Made by a program: the position numbers and the translations under genes. From Campylobacterales bacterium (lineage in GTDB: Bacteria > Campylobacterota > Campylobacteria > Campylobacterales > QNZT01): a DNA stretch of 8,827 bases. The first letter of the stretch is position 1; each line of letters begins with the position of its first letter. The notes under the pieces were generated by a model. It saw only the letters and a list, made by a program, of their open reading frames with translations, did not search any database and was not told the origin of the DNA. Below, piece by piece: positions 1 through 6,139 of this stretch. Location: assembly GCA_015489185.1 (NCBI GenBank), contig WGAE01000216.1, forward strand, positions 1-8,827, in the 5' to 3' direction.

Positions 1-25
1 GCTCGGAGATGTGTATAAGAGACAG
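1..25 (+). other. Residual Nextera/Tn5 sequencing adapter (artefact)
   Basis: These bases match the 3' part of the Illumina Nextera Read 2 transposase adapter. Positions 7-25 are the exact 19-bp Tn5 mosaic end AGATGTGTATAAGAGACAG, preceded by GCTCGG from the same adapter. This is untrimmed library sequence at a contig edge, not a natural mobile element. Genomic sequence probably starts at 26. Confidence 0.97.
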
Positions 26-56
26 ATAATTGTCAACCTGGATACTATGATATAGC

Positions 57-752
57 TTATCGGCACCCTATTCTAACATTTTGGATTTTGACAAAGTTAC
101 CGACATCTTCCCAGTCACAGCCGGCGGGCATCATCGCCATATTGATCTCGTCGGTTGTGTTGATATCAAACATTGTACCAAATGCCGCCAGCGATCCACA
201 GTTTTGAATACGCACTTCTCCGGTTGCCAGTTTACCGACAATAAAGTCATAGTCCGCAACTTTTTCCCACTGCCACTGTGATGTCGAGAGTGCACGATAG
301 ACCGCGCCGTCTTCAATCATGAAGTCGATACCTTCCAGTGCATAGTAGTCGTTACGTAACGGGGAGGTAAATCCGGTTTGCGGGTTTTTGTCGATGTCGA
401 GAAAAAATTGATAATGAAATGTATCGTCAGAGACACCGGCAGGGCTGTATGCTTCAAATGTCATCTTCTGCTTTTGGGTATCGTAGCAGGCACGCAGTTC
501 AACCGACGCACCCCAATCGGTATCTGACAAAGCGCTGTCGTGTGTCACGGTTACTTCTCTGGGAATTGTGGGTGTTTGCGGCTGTGAATCGTTTTGATCC
601 TCACCTGATCCGGTATTTGAACCTGTCTGACCAGAGTCATCGGGTGCTTTGATATATTTGGGGACGTTGCTCTCACTGCCGCAACCCGCAATACCGGCGA
701 TAAAAAGCAATATACTCAAAACAAAAAGCGCAGACCGTCTGTGTACAAACAT
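57..752 (-). CDS. Putative secreted lipoprotein with beta-sandwich (CBM9/DOMON-like) domain
   Basis: The 231-aa product begins with a lipoprotein signal peptide: basic HRR at residues 4-6, a hydrophobic core at 8-19, then lipobox IAGC with the lipidated Cys at 24. Residue +2 is Gly, not Asp, so outer-membrane sorting would be expected by E. coli rules. Residues about 25-64 form a Ser/Gly/Asp/Pro-rich linker. The rest (about 67-231) looks all-beta, with FFLDIDKNPQTGF (116-128) and GIDFMIEDGAVYR (141-153). That pattern recalls CBM9-like or DOMON-like ligand-binding domains, but I judge it by eye only. Four further cysteines (89, 185, 212, 230) could form two periplasmic disulfides. The ATG at 752 is preferred over the one at 806 because AAGGA lies 7-8 nt upstream and it gives a normal signal peptide. 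It lies 63 nt downstream of ciaB on the same strand and may be cotranscribed. Its ligand is unknown. Confidence 0.75.
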   Translation of the reverse strand: MFVHRRSALFVLSILLFIAGIAGCGSESNVPKYIKAPDDSGQTGSNTGSGEDQNDSQPQTPTIPREVTVTHDSALSDTDWGASVELRACYDTQKQKMTFEAYSPAGVSDDTFHYQFFLDIDKNPQTGFTSPLRNDYYALEGIDFMIEDGAVYRALSTSQWQWEKVADYDFIVGKLATGEVRIQNCGSLAAFGTMFDINTTDEINMAMMPAGCDWEDVGNFVKIQNVRIGCR

Positions 753-815
753 TGTCGTATCCTTGTTCGAAAAATCGTTCGTTTTTTCTGTAGATCGGCA
801 CTGCATTTGTTTTAT

Positions 816-2687
816 TTACCCCTCCAGCCAGGCTTCTTTTGATTCACTCTCATCAATCATCTGTCCGATACTCTGATGCAGGTTCCAGTAATAGTTGACA
901 AAGTATTTGACACTGTTATCGACGGGCATAAAATATTTTCCCTCTTTTCGGGCATATTGGTACAGAAACTCCGATGCGTCTTTTTTCTCCAGATAGTGTT
1001 TTGCAAGTGCTTCGTATGTCTCCAGATACCACGACTTGATTCGCTCATAAGCGGTATCACTTTGGTCAATTTCAAGTTTCTTGCCAAACCGCAATACCCC
1101 TGTTTCAAAAAGTCCGTGCAGGTGGATTAATCCCTCACAGTAGTAGGGTTCCACCTCTCCCGTTTCTTTCCAGGCAATCAGCCCTACAGCACGTCGAATG
1201 GTATCGTTTAAAATATGTGCTTTAAGATGCTCCGTTTCGTTGTGAAAAAAGGCGCAGAGTCCACCGGTAGTCGCTTTGAACTCTTCGATATTTTTGAAAT
1301 TTCCCGTCGTGTTCATGACACTTTCGGTATCGTCGTCAATCCAGAGGATATGTCCGTACTCATGCCCTATCGTCGTGGTATTGTACACCTCATACCAAAT
1401 ATCCTCTTTTTTGAAAAGCACTTCCCGACTTTGATCCAGAAACCATTTTGGGAAAACCTCTTTTTGTATCTTCATGAAGGGTTTGGCACGGCTGGCTTCG
1501 AGGACATTGTCCGCAAAGGCGAAGATCTTTTTCCCCGCCTCTTTGGTCACAACCTCATCGTTTGGCACCACCTGAGCAGAAAAGAGTCCACAAAATTCGG
1601 CACCGTAGTAAAGCGCCGGTCTGCCAAGATAGAGCTGTACTTTCTCCAGACTACGAAGCCCGGTTTCATATGTTTTTTGAAAGGAATCGTCCATATCGGT
1701 AATCTTTCGATAAAGATCGGCATACATCATTTTGATGCGCTCCTTGACATTACCGGCACTGTTTTTCGGATTGACAATACGCAAATCCCACTCCAGCGCG
1801 ACCGCCTTTTTGTAGTGATCTTCGTAATATTCGAGCGGATGTCCGATCTGAAGCGGTACGGTAATCTTCATCCAGCGGCGATCCACTTCCGCCCAGCGCG
1901 GAATGAGCTTGTCGTTATCCCGTTCCGCCAGCGCTTCGATGATCGCCTGAAGATAATCCAGATGCTCCTGTTTCTGGTCAAACACCTCATCTTCAAGTTG
2001 CCAGAGACTGTTTTTAAATTCCGCCAGCGCAAGCAACGTTTCCGTCACTTCGCTTTCAAACGCTTCGGCATAAGGAACGGAGCGAAAAGAGCCGTCTTGT
2101 TGTTTTACCAGTACGGAGTAGGAGCGGTCGCCTTTTTCATTGTCGTGTCCTTTATCGAACAGCTCCTTTTCATGCAGCATTTCAAAAATCTTCTCTTCAT
2201 CGCCGTTAAACAACCTGTATAGTTCCCGGTTTACCCCGTCAATAATATGCGCTGTCCAGCTTGATTGCCATCCGCTAAAACGTTTCCCCACTTCATGAAC
2301 CCCCTTGAAAACAGCACGATAAAATGGCGTCAGCAATGCTCTTCGTTCGATTTCATCAATCAAATCTGCATGACGTTCCAGATGATATTCCGCTACCCAA
2401 AGATACGCCTCTTCCTTTTTTTCGATGATCATCTCTTCGTCAAACCCCGCTTTTTTGAATGCCTGGATCAATGCATCTTCACGCAAAGAAACCAGTCTCG
2501 TTACCGCCGCCATACGCGTTTCGGGTGTGGACTCCAAGCCGATCCTCTCCAAAAAGGCATCGACAAATTGTCGTTCTTTCTGCGGCGTTTCACTATGCAC
2601 CACGTCATAAAATGTGTGCAGCGTTTTTTCTTTTTCTTTCAGAAGTGTGTAAACCTGCTCCAGATCTTTGTAAAATTGTGTTTTCAC
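816..2687 (-). CDS. ciaB: CiaB-family protein (Campylobacter invasion antigen B homolog), predicted HExxH metalloprotein
   Basis: The 623-aa product is close to the roughly 610-aa length of Campylobacter CiaB and is recognised from overall sequence character. It has no signal peptide or membrane segment. The N-terminal 300 residues are rich in charged helices. The best-marked site is HEYGH (442-446), followed by IEEFKATTGG (467-476). This is an HExxH zinc motif with a candidate third ligand at Glu468 or Glu469, as in gluzincin peptidases; the EE-x-x-A part recalls the second motif of M49 dipeptidyl peptidases. CiaB was described in C. jejuni as a secreted protein needed for host-cell invasion, but homologs occur in free-living relatives, so a host-invasion role here is doubtful. 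The start codon is GTG, with GAGGAG 7 nt upstream. A perfect TATAAT lies about 40 nt upstream. Metal binding and peptidase activity are inferred. Confidence 0.85.
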   Translation of the reverse strand: MKTQFYKDLEQVYTLLKEKEKTLHTFYDVVHSETPQKERQFVDAFLERIGLESTPETRMAAVTRLVSLREDALIQAFKKAGFDEEMIIEKKEEAYLWVAEYHLERHADLIDEIERRALLTPFYRAVFKGVHEVGKRFSGWQSSWTAHIIDGVNRELYRLFNGDEEKIFEMLHEKELFDKGHDNEKGDRSYSVLVKQQDGSFRSVPYAEAFESEVTETLLALAEFKNSLWQLEDEVFDQKQEHLDYLQAIIEALAERDNDKLIPRWAEVDRRWMKITVPLQIGHPLEYYEDHYKKAVALEWDLRIVNPKNSAGNVKERIKMMYADLYRKITDMDDSFQKTYETGLRSLEKVQLYLGRPALYYGAEFCGLFSAQVVPNDEVVTKEAGKKIFAFADNVLEASRAKPFMKIQKEVFPKWFLDQSREVLFKKEDIWYEVYNTTTIGHEYGHILWIDDDTESVMNTTGNFKNIEEFKATTGGLCAFFHNETEHLKAHILNDTIRRAVGLIAWKETGEVEPYYCEGLIHLHGLFETGVLRFGKKLEIDQSDTAYERIKSWYLETYEALAKHYLEKKDASEFLYQYARKEGKYFMPVDNSVKYFVNYYWNLHQSIGQMIDESESKEAWLEG

Positions 2688-2725
2688 CCTCTTGCTCCTC
2701 TAAATTTTTTCTCCGAAATGCCGAA

Positions 2726-2731
2726 ATTATA
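2726..2731 (-). promoter_or_regulatory. Predicted -10 box of the ciaB promoter
   Basis: On the minus strand the sequence reads AGCTATAATTTCGG, containing a perfect TATAAT. It would start transcription near 2719, giving a leader of about 32 nt before the GTG at 2687. No good -35 hexamer is visible, which is normal for sigma-70 promoters in Campylobacterota. The 13-nt core AGCTATAATTTCG also occurs in the tRNA-Ser promoter of this window. Confidence 0.7.
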
Positions 2732-2733
2732 GC
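2728..2733 (+). promoter_or_regulatory. Possible -10 box for the divergent PilZ gene
   Basis: TATAGC on the plus strand matches TATAAT at four of six positions, including the TATA core, and would start transcription near 2740, about 35 nt before the ATG at 2775. A T-run lies where a -35 would be (about 2705-2710). It overlaps the ciaB -10 on the other strand because AATTATAGCT is partly symmetrical. The call is weak and rests on position. Confidence 0.35.
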
Positions 2734-2774
2734 TAAATCGTACACGTAATCCAATTTTTACGCAAAGAGAGGCC

Positions 2775-3887
2775 ATGACAAACCAAAGTATTATCATCAG
2801 CAATATCGTCAATCAGGCGTTTATCCATTCGCAGATTCAACGCTCAAAAGACTTTTCCACGCCACTTTGTGCCGTGAAGTTCGAGCTTCGCTTCCACCCG
2901 AAAGAGGGTGCTAAATTTCAGGAAATATTCAGCTTCATCTACTCCTATCTCAACTTCACACCGATTGTCTACGAAGGTGGAAACAGTTACCTGCTCTTTA
3001 TTCATGAAAGTAAAATTCACACCGTTGTCAGCACCATCAAAAATATGTTGACCAGTATCAAAATCAAATACGGTGTCGACATCGATAATGTCGGTGTGAC
3101 AAATTATGATCAAGAAGATGATGTCACTTCTCTTTTGGAGCGTGTGCATCGCTTTTTGATGAAAGCAAAGCTTTCCAAAAAGAATCATATTTACTACGGT
3201 ACGCGCTACTTCGACTATAGCCATAACGGAGATTTTGAAAATATCAGCCAAATTTTTCAGGAGTCTCCTACACTTACGGTTTACGGTTTTTATAAAGAGA
3301 TCCCGCTTTCAAACAAAGTAGAAGTAGTCGAAAGTAAAATGGGTTACGCTAAAATTCGCTCTCCTAAAGAGTATCTGCCTTTCATGAAGAAACAGGAGTT
3401 TGTCTATCTTGAACATAGTAAAATTCCTGACATTTTACGTGCTGATATTATGCACATTGATCATCAAAACGGCTTGATTGAGCTGAGCAATTTCAAATTT
3501 CTCGACAATTCACCGGTACATCGTAAAAATATCCGCGTCACACCGCACAGACCGATCAAGGCGACACTTGAAATCGAAGATGAGATTTTCATCGAGGGGC
3601 TTGTTGCGGATATCTCTAAAAACTCGATTTTGTTTACGACACAACTCAACAAAATCGAAGAGATTCAGGTCAAAGGACTTCATGCGAAGACATTCAAACT
3701 CGAATTTGCCGTACAGGATATGGAAAATATGGTCAGACAACTGACGATGAATGCAATGATTTACAAAATCTACGGCAATCAGATCGTTTTAAATATCTAC
3801 CCGACACTCGAAGCGCAAAATTACATTATGGAATATATTACAATGTGTCAGAATCTGCTGCTGCTGGAGATCAAAGGGGAGGCGTAA
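2775..3887 (+). CDS. PilZ-domain c-di-GMP effector with degenerate GGDEF-like N-terminal domain
   Basis: The 370-aa product is cytosolic, with no signal peptide or membrane segment. Residues about 30-145 follow the GGDEF fold order: a first strand at 31-40, then EGGNSYLLF (67-75) where a YGGDEF loop would sit, then GVTNYDQEDD and a helix ending MKAKLSKKNHIYYG (129-142), like the AD-x-ALY-x-AK-x-x-GRN end of that domain. The catalytic signature has become GGNSY and no RxxD inhibitory site precedes it, so diguanylate cyclase activity is not expected. A middle region (about 175-245) may be a YcgR-N-like or second PilZ-like beta domain. The C-terminal PilZ domain has RKNIR (250-254, the RxxxR arginines) and DISKNS (279-284), a DxSxxG variant with Ser in the last position, so c-di-GMP binding is plausible. 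AGAGAGG sits just before the ATG. The downstream target, such as motility, adhesion or exopolysaccharide, is unknown. Confidence 0.8.
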   Translation: MTNQSIIISNIVNQAFIHSQIQRSKDFSTPLCAVKFELRFHPKEGAKFQEIFSFIYSYLNFTPIVYEGGNSYLLFIHESKIHTVVSTIKNMLTSIKIKYGVDIDNVGVTNYDQEDDVTSLLERVHRFLMKAKLSKKNHIYYGTRYFDYSHNGDFENISQIFQESPTLTVYGFYKEIPLSNKVEVVESKMGYAKIRSPKEYLPFMKKQEFVYLEHSKIPDILRADIMHIDHQNGLIELSNFKFLDNSPVHRKNIRVTPHRPIKATLEIEDEIFIEGLVADISKNSILFTTQLNKIEEIQVKGLHAKTFKLEFAVQDMENMVRQLTMNAMIYKIYGNQIVLNIYPTLEAQNYIMEYITMCQNLLLLEIKGEA

Positions 3888-3889
3888 CT

Positions 3890-4405
3890 TCAGAGGCGAT
3901 TTTGCCTGATAATCTTCAGGCAACGTTGCACTTTGTTAAAATAGGGGTAGTTTACCCTGCCGCCGTTGTAGCGACTTACCGCTTCAAAATAGCTTTTTGA
4001 CGTATCAGTCAGATAGACCAGATAAAGTACTGCGATTTTTGCGTTAAAAAGCGGATCATGCATCATTTTTGTAATCAATTCGGTATCGCTCATTTGTGCC
4101 ACGTCCCAAAGACGATAAGTCCTGGCAACAAACCGTGCCGTTTGTAACCGCACCTGCATAATCCCGTAGGATGCTTTTTTAATCCCCTTTCTCAGAAGCT
4201 GTTTATCTCCCCACTTCACTTTTCCACCGTTGGTCTCCGCCAGACAGATCGCCATTGCGGTCTCTTCAAGCGTTTCACCTCTTTTGTTCGGGTATTGCAA
4301 CGCGATATTCTTGACCATTTTCAATGTCAATATCTGGCGAAAATCCAACGCTTTGGCATAAAGTGATATTGCGATAACCAGTAAAATACCCAAAACAGGT
4401 TTCAT
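3890..4405 (-). CDS. Small exported lytic transglycosylase (SLT-like domain)
   Basis: This 171-aa protein starts with a cleavable signal peptide (hydrophobic residues 4-16, AKA at 17-19, cleavage probably after 19). The remainder is essentially one soluble lytic transglycosylase domain. ICLAETNGG (53-61) supplies the probable catalytic Glu57, with Thr in place of the usual Ser after it. ASYGIMQV (78-85) corresponds to the G-x-x-GLMQ motif, NAKIAVLYLVYL (121-132) to the N-x-x-x-G/A-x-x-YL helix, and AVSRYNGG (142-149) to the AYNAG motif. Such enzymes cleave the MurNAc-GlcNAc bond of peptidoglycan in the periplasm with formation of a 1,6-anhydro ring. Cys54 and Cys162 could form a disulfide. 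It is the last gene of the operon: its ATG overlaps the EI24 gene stop by 4 nt, and AGGAG lies 5 nt upstream of the ATG. The role could be general wall turnover or opening the wall for an envelope machine; the context does not decide. Confidence 0.85.
   Translation of the reverse strand: MKPVLGILLVIAISLYAKALDFRQILTLKMVKNIALQYPNKRGETLEETAMAICLAETNGGKVKWGDKQLLRKGIKKASYGIMQVRLQTARFVARTYRLWDVAQMSDTELITKMMHDPLFNAKIAVLYLVYLTDTSKSYFEAVSRYNGGRVNYPYFNKVQRCLKIIRQNRL
3902..3923. terminator. 8-bp perfect hairpin at the convergent gene ends
   Basis: TTGCCTGA (3902-3909) and TCAGGCAA (3916-3923) are perfect inverted repeats around a 6-nt loop. The hairpin lies 14 nt after the stop of the plus-strand PilZ gene and inside the last codons of the opposing transglycosylase gene. 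There is no U-run after the stem in either direction, so it is not a classical intrinsic terminator. It could protect or stop the PilZ transcript. The repeat is certain; the role is inferred. Confidence 0.45.
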
Positions 4406-5145
4406 GAACGCTCCTGTATCGCCTTTTCGAAAAATTCATGAGCCAGCACAATGACATAAAAAACCTGCAGGAAAAGACCAAGTACCGGAATAAGTGAAAT
4501 TGCGTAAAGTGTCGCGGTTGTGGTGCGAAAGAGATTTTTATATTTTTTTGTAATCACACGGAACTCATTTTTACTGACAATGTTCGATCCGACATCAAGC
4601 AACATGAAGTAATGAAAAAGATAATAGAAGGGTAGATTGATCGCAATAAAATTGAGCGCAGGTACAAACAGAAGCGGCAACGCGATAAACCCCAGCAATA
4701 TAAATACCGTAATGATTTTCAGATAATAGGGTAAAGAAGCAAGAAAGGTAAAATCATCATTGGTAAAACGAAATGCAGGATAGTGTTTTTGATGAATCTT
4801 TTTGACAATCATCGGGGTAAAAAAACCTATAACCACTGTCGCGATCAACACCGAAAAGAGAATAACCGCCACACCGCCGACCAGATAGAAAAAAAACGCA
4901 AAGAGCCATTTAAAAAGTGAAAAAGTCAAAACCGCTGTCAACCACGGGTGCGCCTCCGGGTCAATAAACGGCACCCTACCCGCATCAAGATCCACCCCGA
5001 CCTGTGTTACCAAGTCACTGCCAAAATGCAACCACAAATACCCGAACAAAATCAGTGTCACCACAAACGGCAACAGAGAAAGCGACAAAAACCAGGGTGA
5101 CTTGAAGTCACGAAAACTCTTTTGCAAAATCGGCAGAAGTGTCAT
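4402..5145 (-). CDS. EI24/CysZ-family integral membrane protein
   Basis: The 247-aa protein is strongly hydrophobic. Membrane segments are visible at about 20-41, 70-110 (probably two passes), 142-176 (a long or paired segment) and 210-235. The N-terminal amphipathic start, the large hydrophobic hairpins, PxFxx-type aromatic content and overall length fit the EI24 domain family, which includes the sulfate transporter CysZ. I cannot separate a true sulfate permease from the broader, uncharacterised bacterial EI24 group, and no sulfur-assimilation genes flank it. It would sit in the inner membrane. Its ATG overlaps the dUTPase stop in an ATGA, and its own TGA overlaps the transglycosylase ATG in the same way. 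The ribosome binding site is weak (GGGAAAG), which fits coupling to dut translation. Placed next to a transglycosylase, it could have an envelope role, but that is only context. Confidence 0.75.
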   Translation of the reverse strand: MTLLPILQKSFRDFKSPWFLSLSLLPFVVTLILFGYLWLHFGSDLVTQVGVDLDAGRVPFIDPEAHPWLTAVLTFSLFKWLFAFFFYLVGGVAVILFSVLIATVVIGFFTPMIVKKIHQKHYPAFRFTNDDFTFLASLPYYLKIITVFILLGFIALPLLFVPALNFIAINLPFYYLFHYFMLLDVGSNIVSKNEFRVITKKYKNLFRTTTATLYAISLIPVLGLFLQVFYVIVLAHEFFEKAIQERS

Positions 5146-5834
5146 GAAACTTTCCCGTACGCTTCCTCCAGCGCAACATAGATCGTGTCAATGCCCATCG
5201 GTTTTTCCGAAAGCAACCTCATCAAAAATTCATTATCCTCCTGTCCGTTCCAGACCTTTTTGTATGTACCCTCTTTATAACCGTTATCCTGACGGAACTT
5301 ATTCAGCACATTTTTGGCGACATAAAATTTGTAAAGCGTATCGATATTGACACCGCACTGCAGACACGTTTCAAAAAAATCGTCGCTCAGTTTGTAAAAA
5401 GGTTTTGCTTCCAGTGCATCTTTCATGAAGTGTTCAATCACACTGATGATCAACATCGCATCTTTATCGTCCGGTTTGTTCGGATCAAGGCAAAACGGAT
5501 CGAAATATTGCGAATCGACAAGTTCGGATACGATATCTTCAATCGTTCCAATCTTTTCATTGTGATAATACTCCAGCCCAAGACTCATCACAAAATGCCA
5601 GATATCAACCAGTTCGATTGTAATATTATCCCAGTCCGGCGGTATCGCAATATCTTTCCAGTGTTTCCAGTTAAAACTGTCGATCAATTCGGCACATTCC
5701 ATATAGATACAGCGGTTCCAGTTGATAATTCGCCCCTGTTTCGTATACCCTTTTTCCCATCCCTTGCCGTTGGTTTCGTCATTGAGTTTTTGCTGGAGAC
5801 GAAACATTTCGGTCATCATCTCTTTGGGTGTCAT
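5142..5834 (-). CDS. dut: Dimeric dUTPase (dUTP diphosphatase, all-alpha NTP-PPase type)
   Basis: The enzyme hydrolyses dUTP to dUMP and pyrophosphate, keeping uracil out of DNA and supplying dUMP for thymidylate synthesis. The 230-aa product matches the roughly 229-residue Campylobacter jejuni dimeric dUTPase and is unrelated to the common trimeric beta-fold dUTPase. The metal-binding motif is clear: ECAEL gives Glu46 and Glu49, and IELVD gives Glu74 and Asp77, the ExxE/ExxD pattern that holds Mg ions in this superfamily. The FNWKHWK stretch (54-60) and the C-terminal block with RQDNGYKEGTYKKVWNG (181-197) are also family features. The start at 5834 is chosen over an in-frame ATG at 5870 because it overlaps the stop of the upstream small gene in an ATGA, has GAGGG upstream and gives the normal length. 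It is the second gene of a four-gene operon. Confidence 0.93.
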   Translation of the reverse strand: MTPKEMMTEMFRLQQKLNDETNGKGWEKGYTKQGRIINWNRCIYMECAELIDSFNWKHWKDIAIPPDWDNITIELVDIWHFVMSLGLEYYHNEKIGTIEDIVSELVDSQYFDPFCLDPNKPDDKDAMLIISVIEHFMKDALEAKPFYKLSDDFFETCLQCGVNIDTLYKFYVAKNVLNKFRQDNGYKEGTYKKVWNGQEDNEFLMRLLSEKPMGIDTIYVALEEAYGKVS

Positions 5835-6064
5835 TTCTTTCCCTCTGCTCTGAGTTTTGCCATACCGCACCCCGCCACATACTCTTTGTCCCGAATACGC
5901 ACAAGTTCCGCTTTGGTACGCACCAGTACCTTTTTTGTATCGGCAATCGGTTCCATCAGCCGATTTTTTTCCGCAAGCGGAATCGTCTGATCATCGACGA
6001 TGCGTAGCATCTCCTTCTCCAGATCCTTCAAATAGGCGTCAATACTCTCAAGTACCCTTTCCAC
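5831..6064 (-). CDS. Uncharacterised 77-aa helical protein leading the dUTPase operon
   Basis: I do not recognise this family. The product is short, highly charged and apparently all helical, with Leu/Ile/Val spaced about every 3-4 residues through residues 4-60, as expected for a helical hairpin or short coiled coil. Its C-terminal tail is basic and contains one Cys (about residue 67) in VAGCGMAK. There is no signal peptide or membrane segment. The start is GTG at 6064: an in-frame stop lies four codons upstream, and AAGGAG lies 4 nt before the GTG. Its TGA overlaps the dut ATG as ATGA, and a perfect TATAAT on the same strand lies about 40 nt upstream. This context makes it a likely real, translated gene and not a chance frame. 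A dUTPase-associated or nucleic-acid-related role is possible but unsupported. Confidence 0.65.
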   Translation of the reverse strand: MERVLESIDAYLKDLEKEMLRIVDDQTIPLAEKNRLMEPIADTKKVLVRTKAELVRIRDKEYVAGCGMAKLRAEGKK

Positions 6065-6078
6065 ATCGCTCCTTCATT

Positions 6079-6090
6079 ACTGTAACTGTA
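6079..6090. repeat. Tandem hexamer ACTGTA x2 in the divergent promoter region
   Basis: ACTGTA occurs twice head to tail at 6079-6084 and 6085-6090, ending 1 nt before the plus-strand TATAAT. Direct hexamer repeats at this position can be operator half-sites for a response regulator, but a chance duplication is possible. On the other strand it lies in the leader of the dUTPase operon. Confidence 0.4.
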
Positions 6091-6091
6091 G

Positions 6092-6097
6092 TATAAT
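6092..6097 (+). promoter_or_regulatory. Predicted -10 box for the citE-like/ribH operon
   Basis: A perfect TATAAT on the plus strand would start transcription near 6104, about 36 nt before the ATG at 6140. No convincing -35 is seen at 17 bp. A second, weaker candidate, TAAAAT at 6118-6123, would leave only a 10-nt leader. Confidence 0.6.
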
Positions 6098-6105
6098 GCT
6101 GACCT

Positions 6106-6111
6106 ATTATA
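6106..6111 (-). promoter_or_regulatory. Predicted -10 box for the dUTPase operon
   Basis: The minus strand reads TGTGTTATAATAGG, a perfect TATAAT. It is preceded by T-rich sequence (TTTTTGTGATTTT) of the kind found upstream of Campylobacterota -10 boxes. Transcription would start near 6099, giving a leader of about 35 nt to the GTG at 6064. It lies 8 bp from the opposing plus-strand -10. Confidence 0.65.
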
Positions 6112-6139
6112 ACACATTAAAATCACAAAAAGAGAAACA

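Noticed and set aside
764..790. A/T stem resembling a terminator between ciaB and the lipoprotein gene
   Set aside because: The stem is almost only A-T pairs (GAAAAA/TTTTTC) with no GC core, so it would not be a stable terminator hairpin.
753..806. Upstream in-frame ATG at 806 for the lipoprotein
   Set aside because: It would add 18 polar residues before the signal peptide, and the ribosome site is about 13 nt away. The ATG at 752 has a well-spaced AAGGA and a normal lipoprotein leader.
1215..2222. Long open frame (335 codons) on the plus strand opposite ciaB
   Set aside because: It is fully antisense to a well-recognised CiaB-family gene, its product has no recognisable motif, and the composition is that of a mirror frame.
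5835..5870. Upstream in-frame ATG at 5870 for dUTPase
   Set aside because: The start at 5834 overlaps the preceding stop in an ATGA like the other operon junctions and yields the usual family length.
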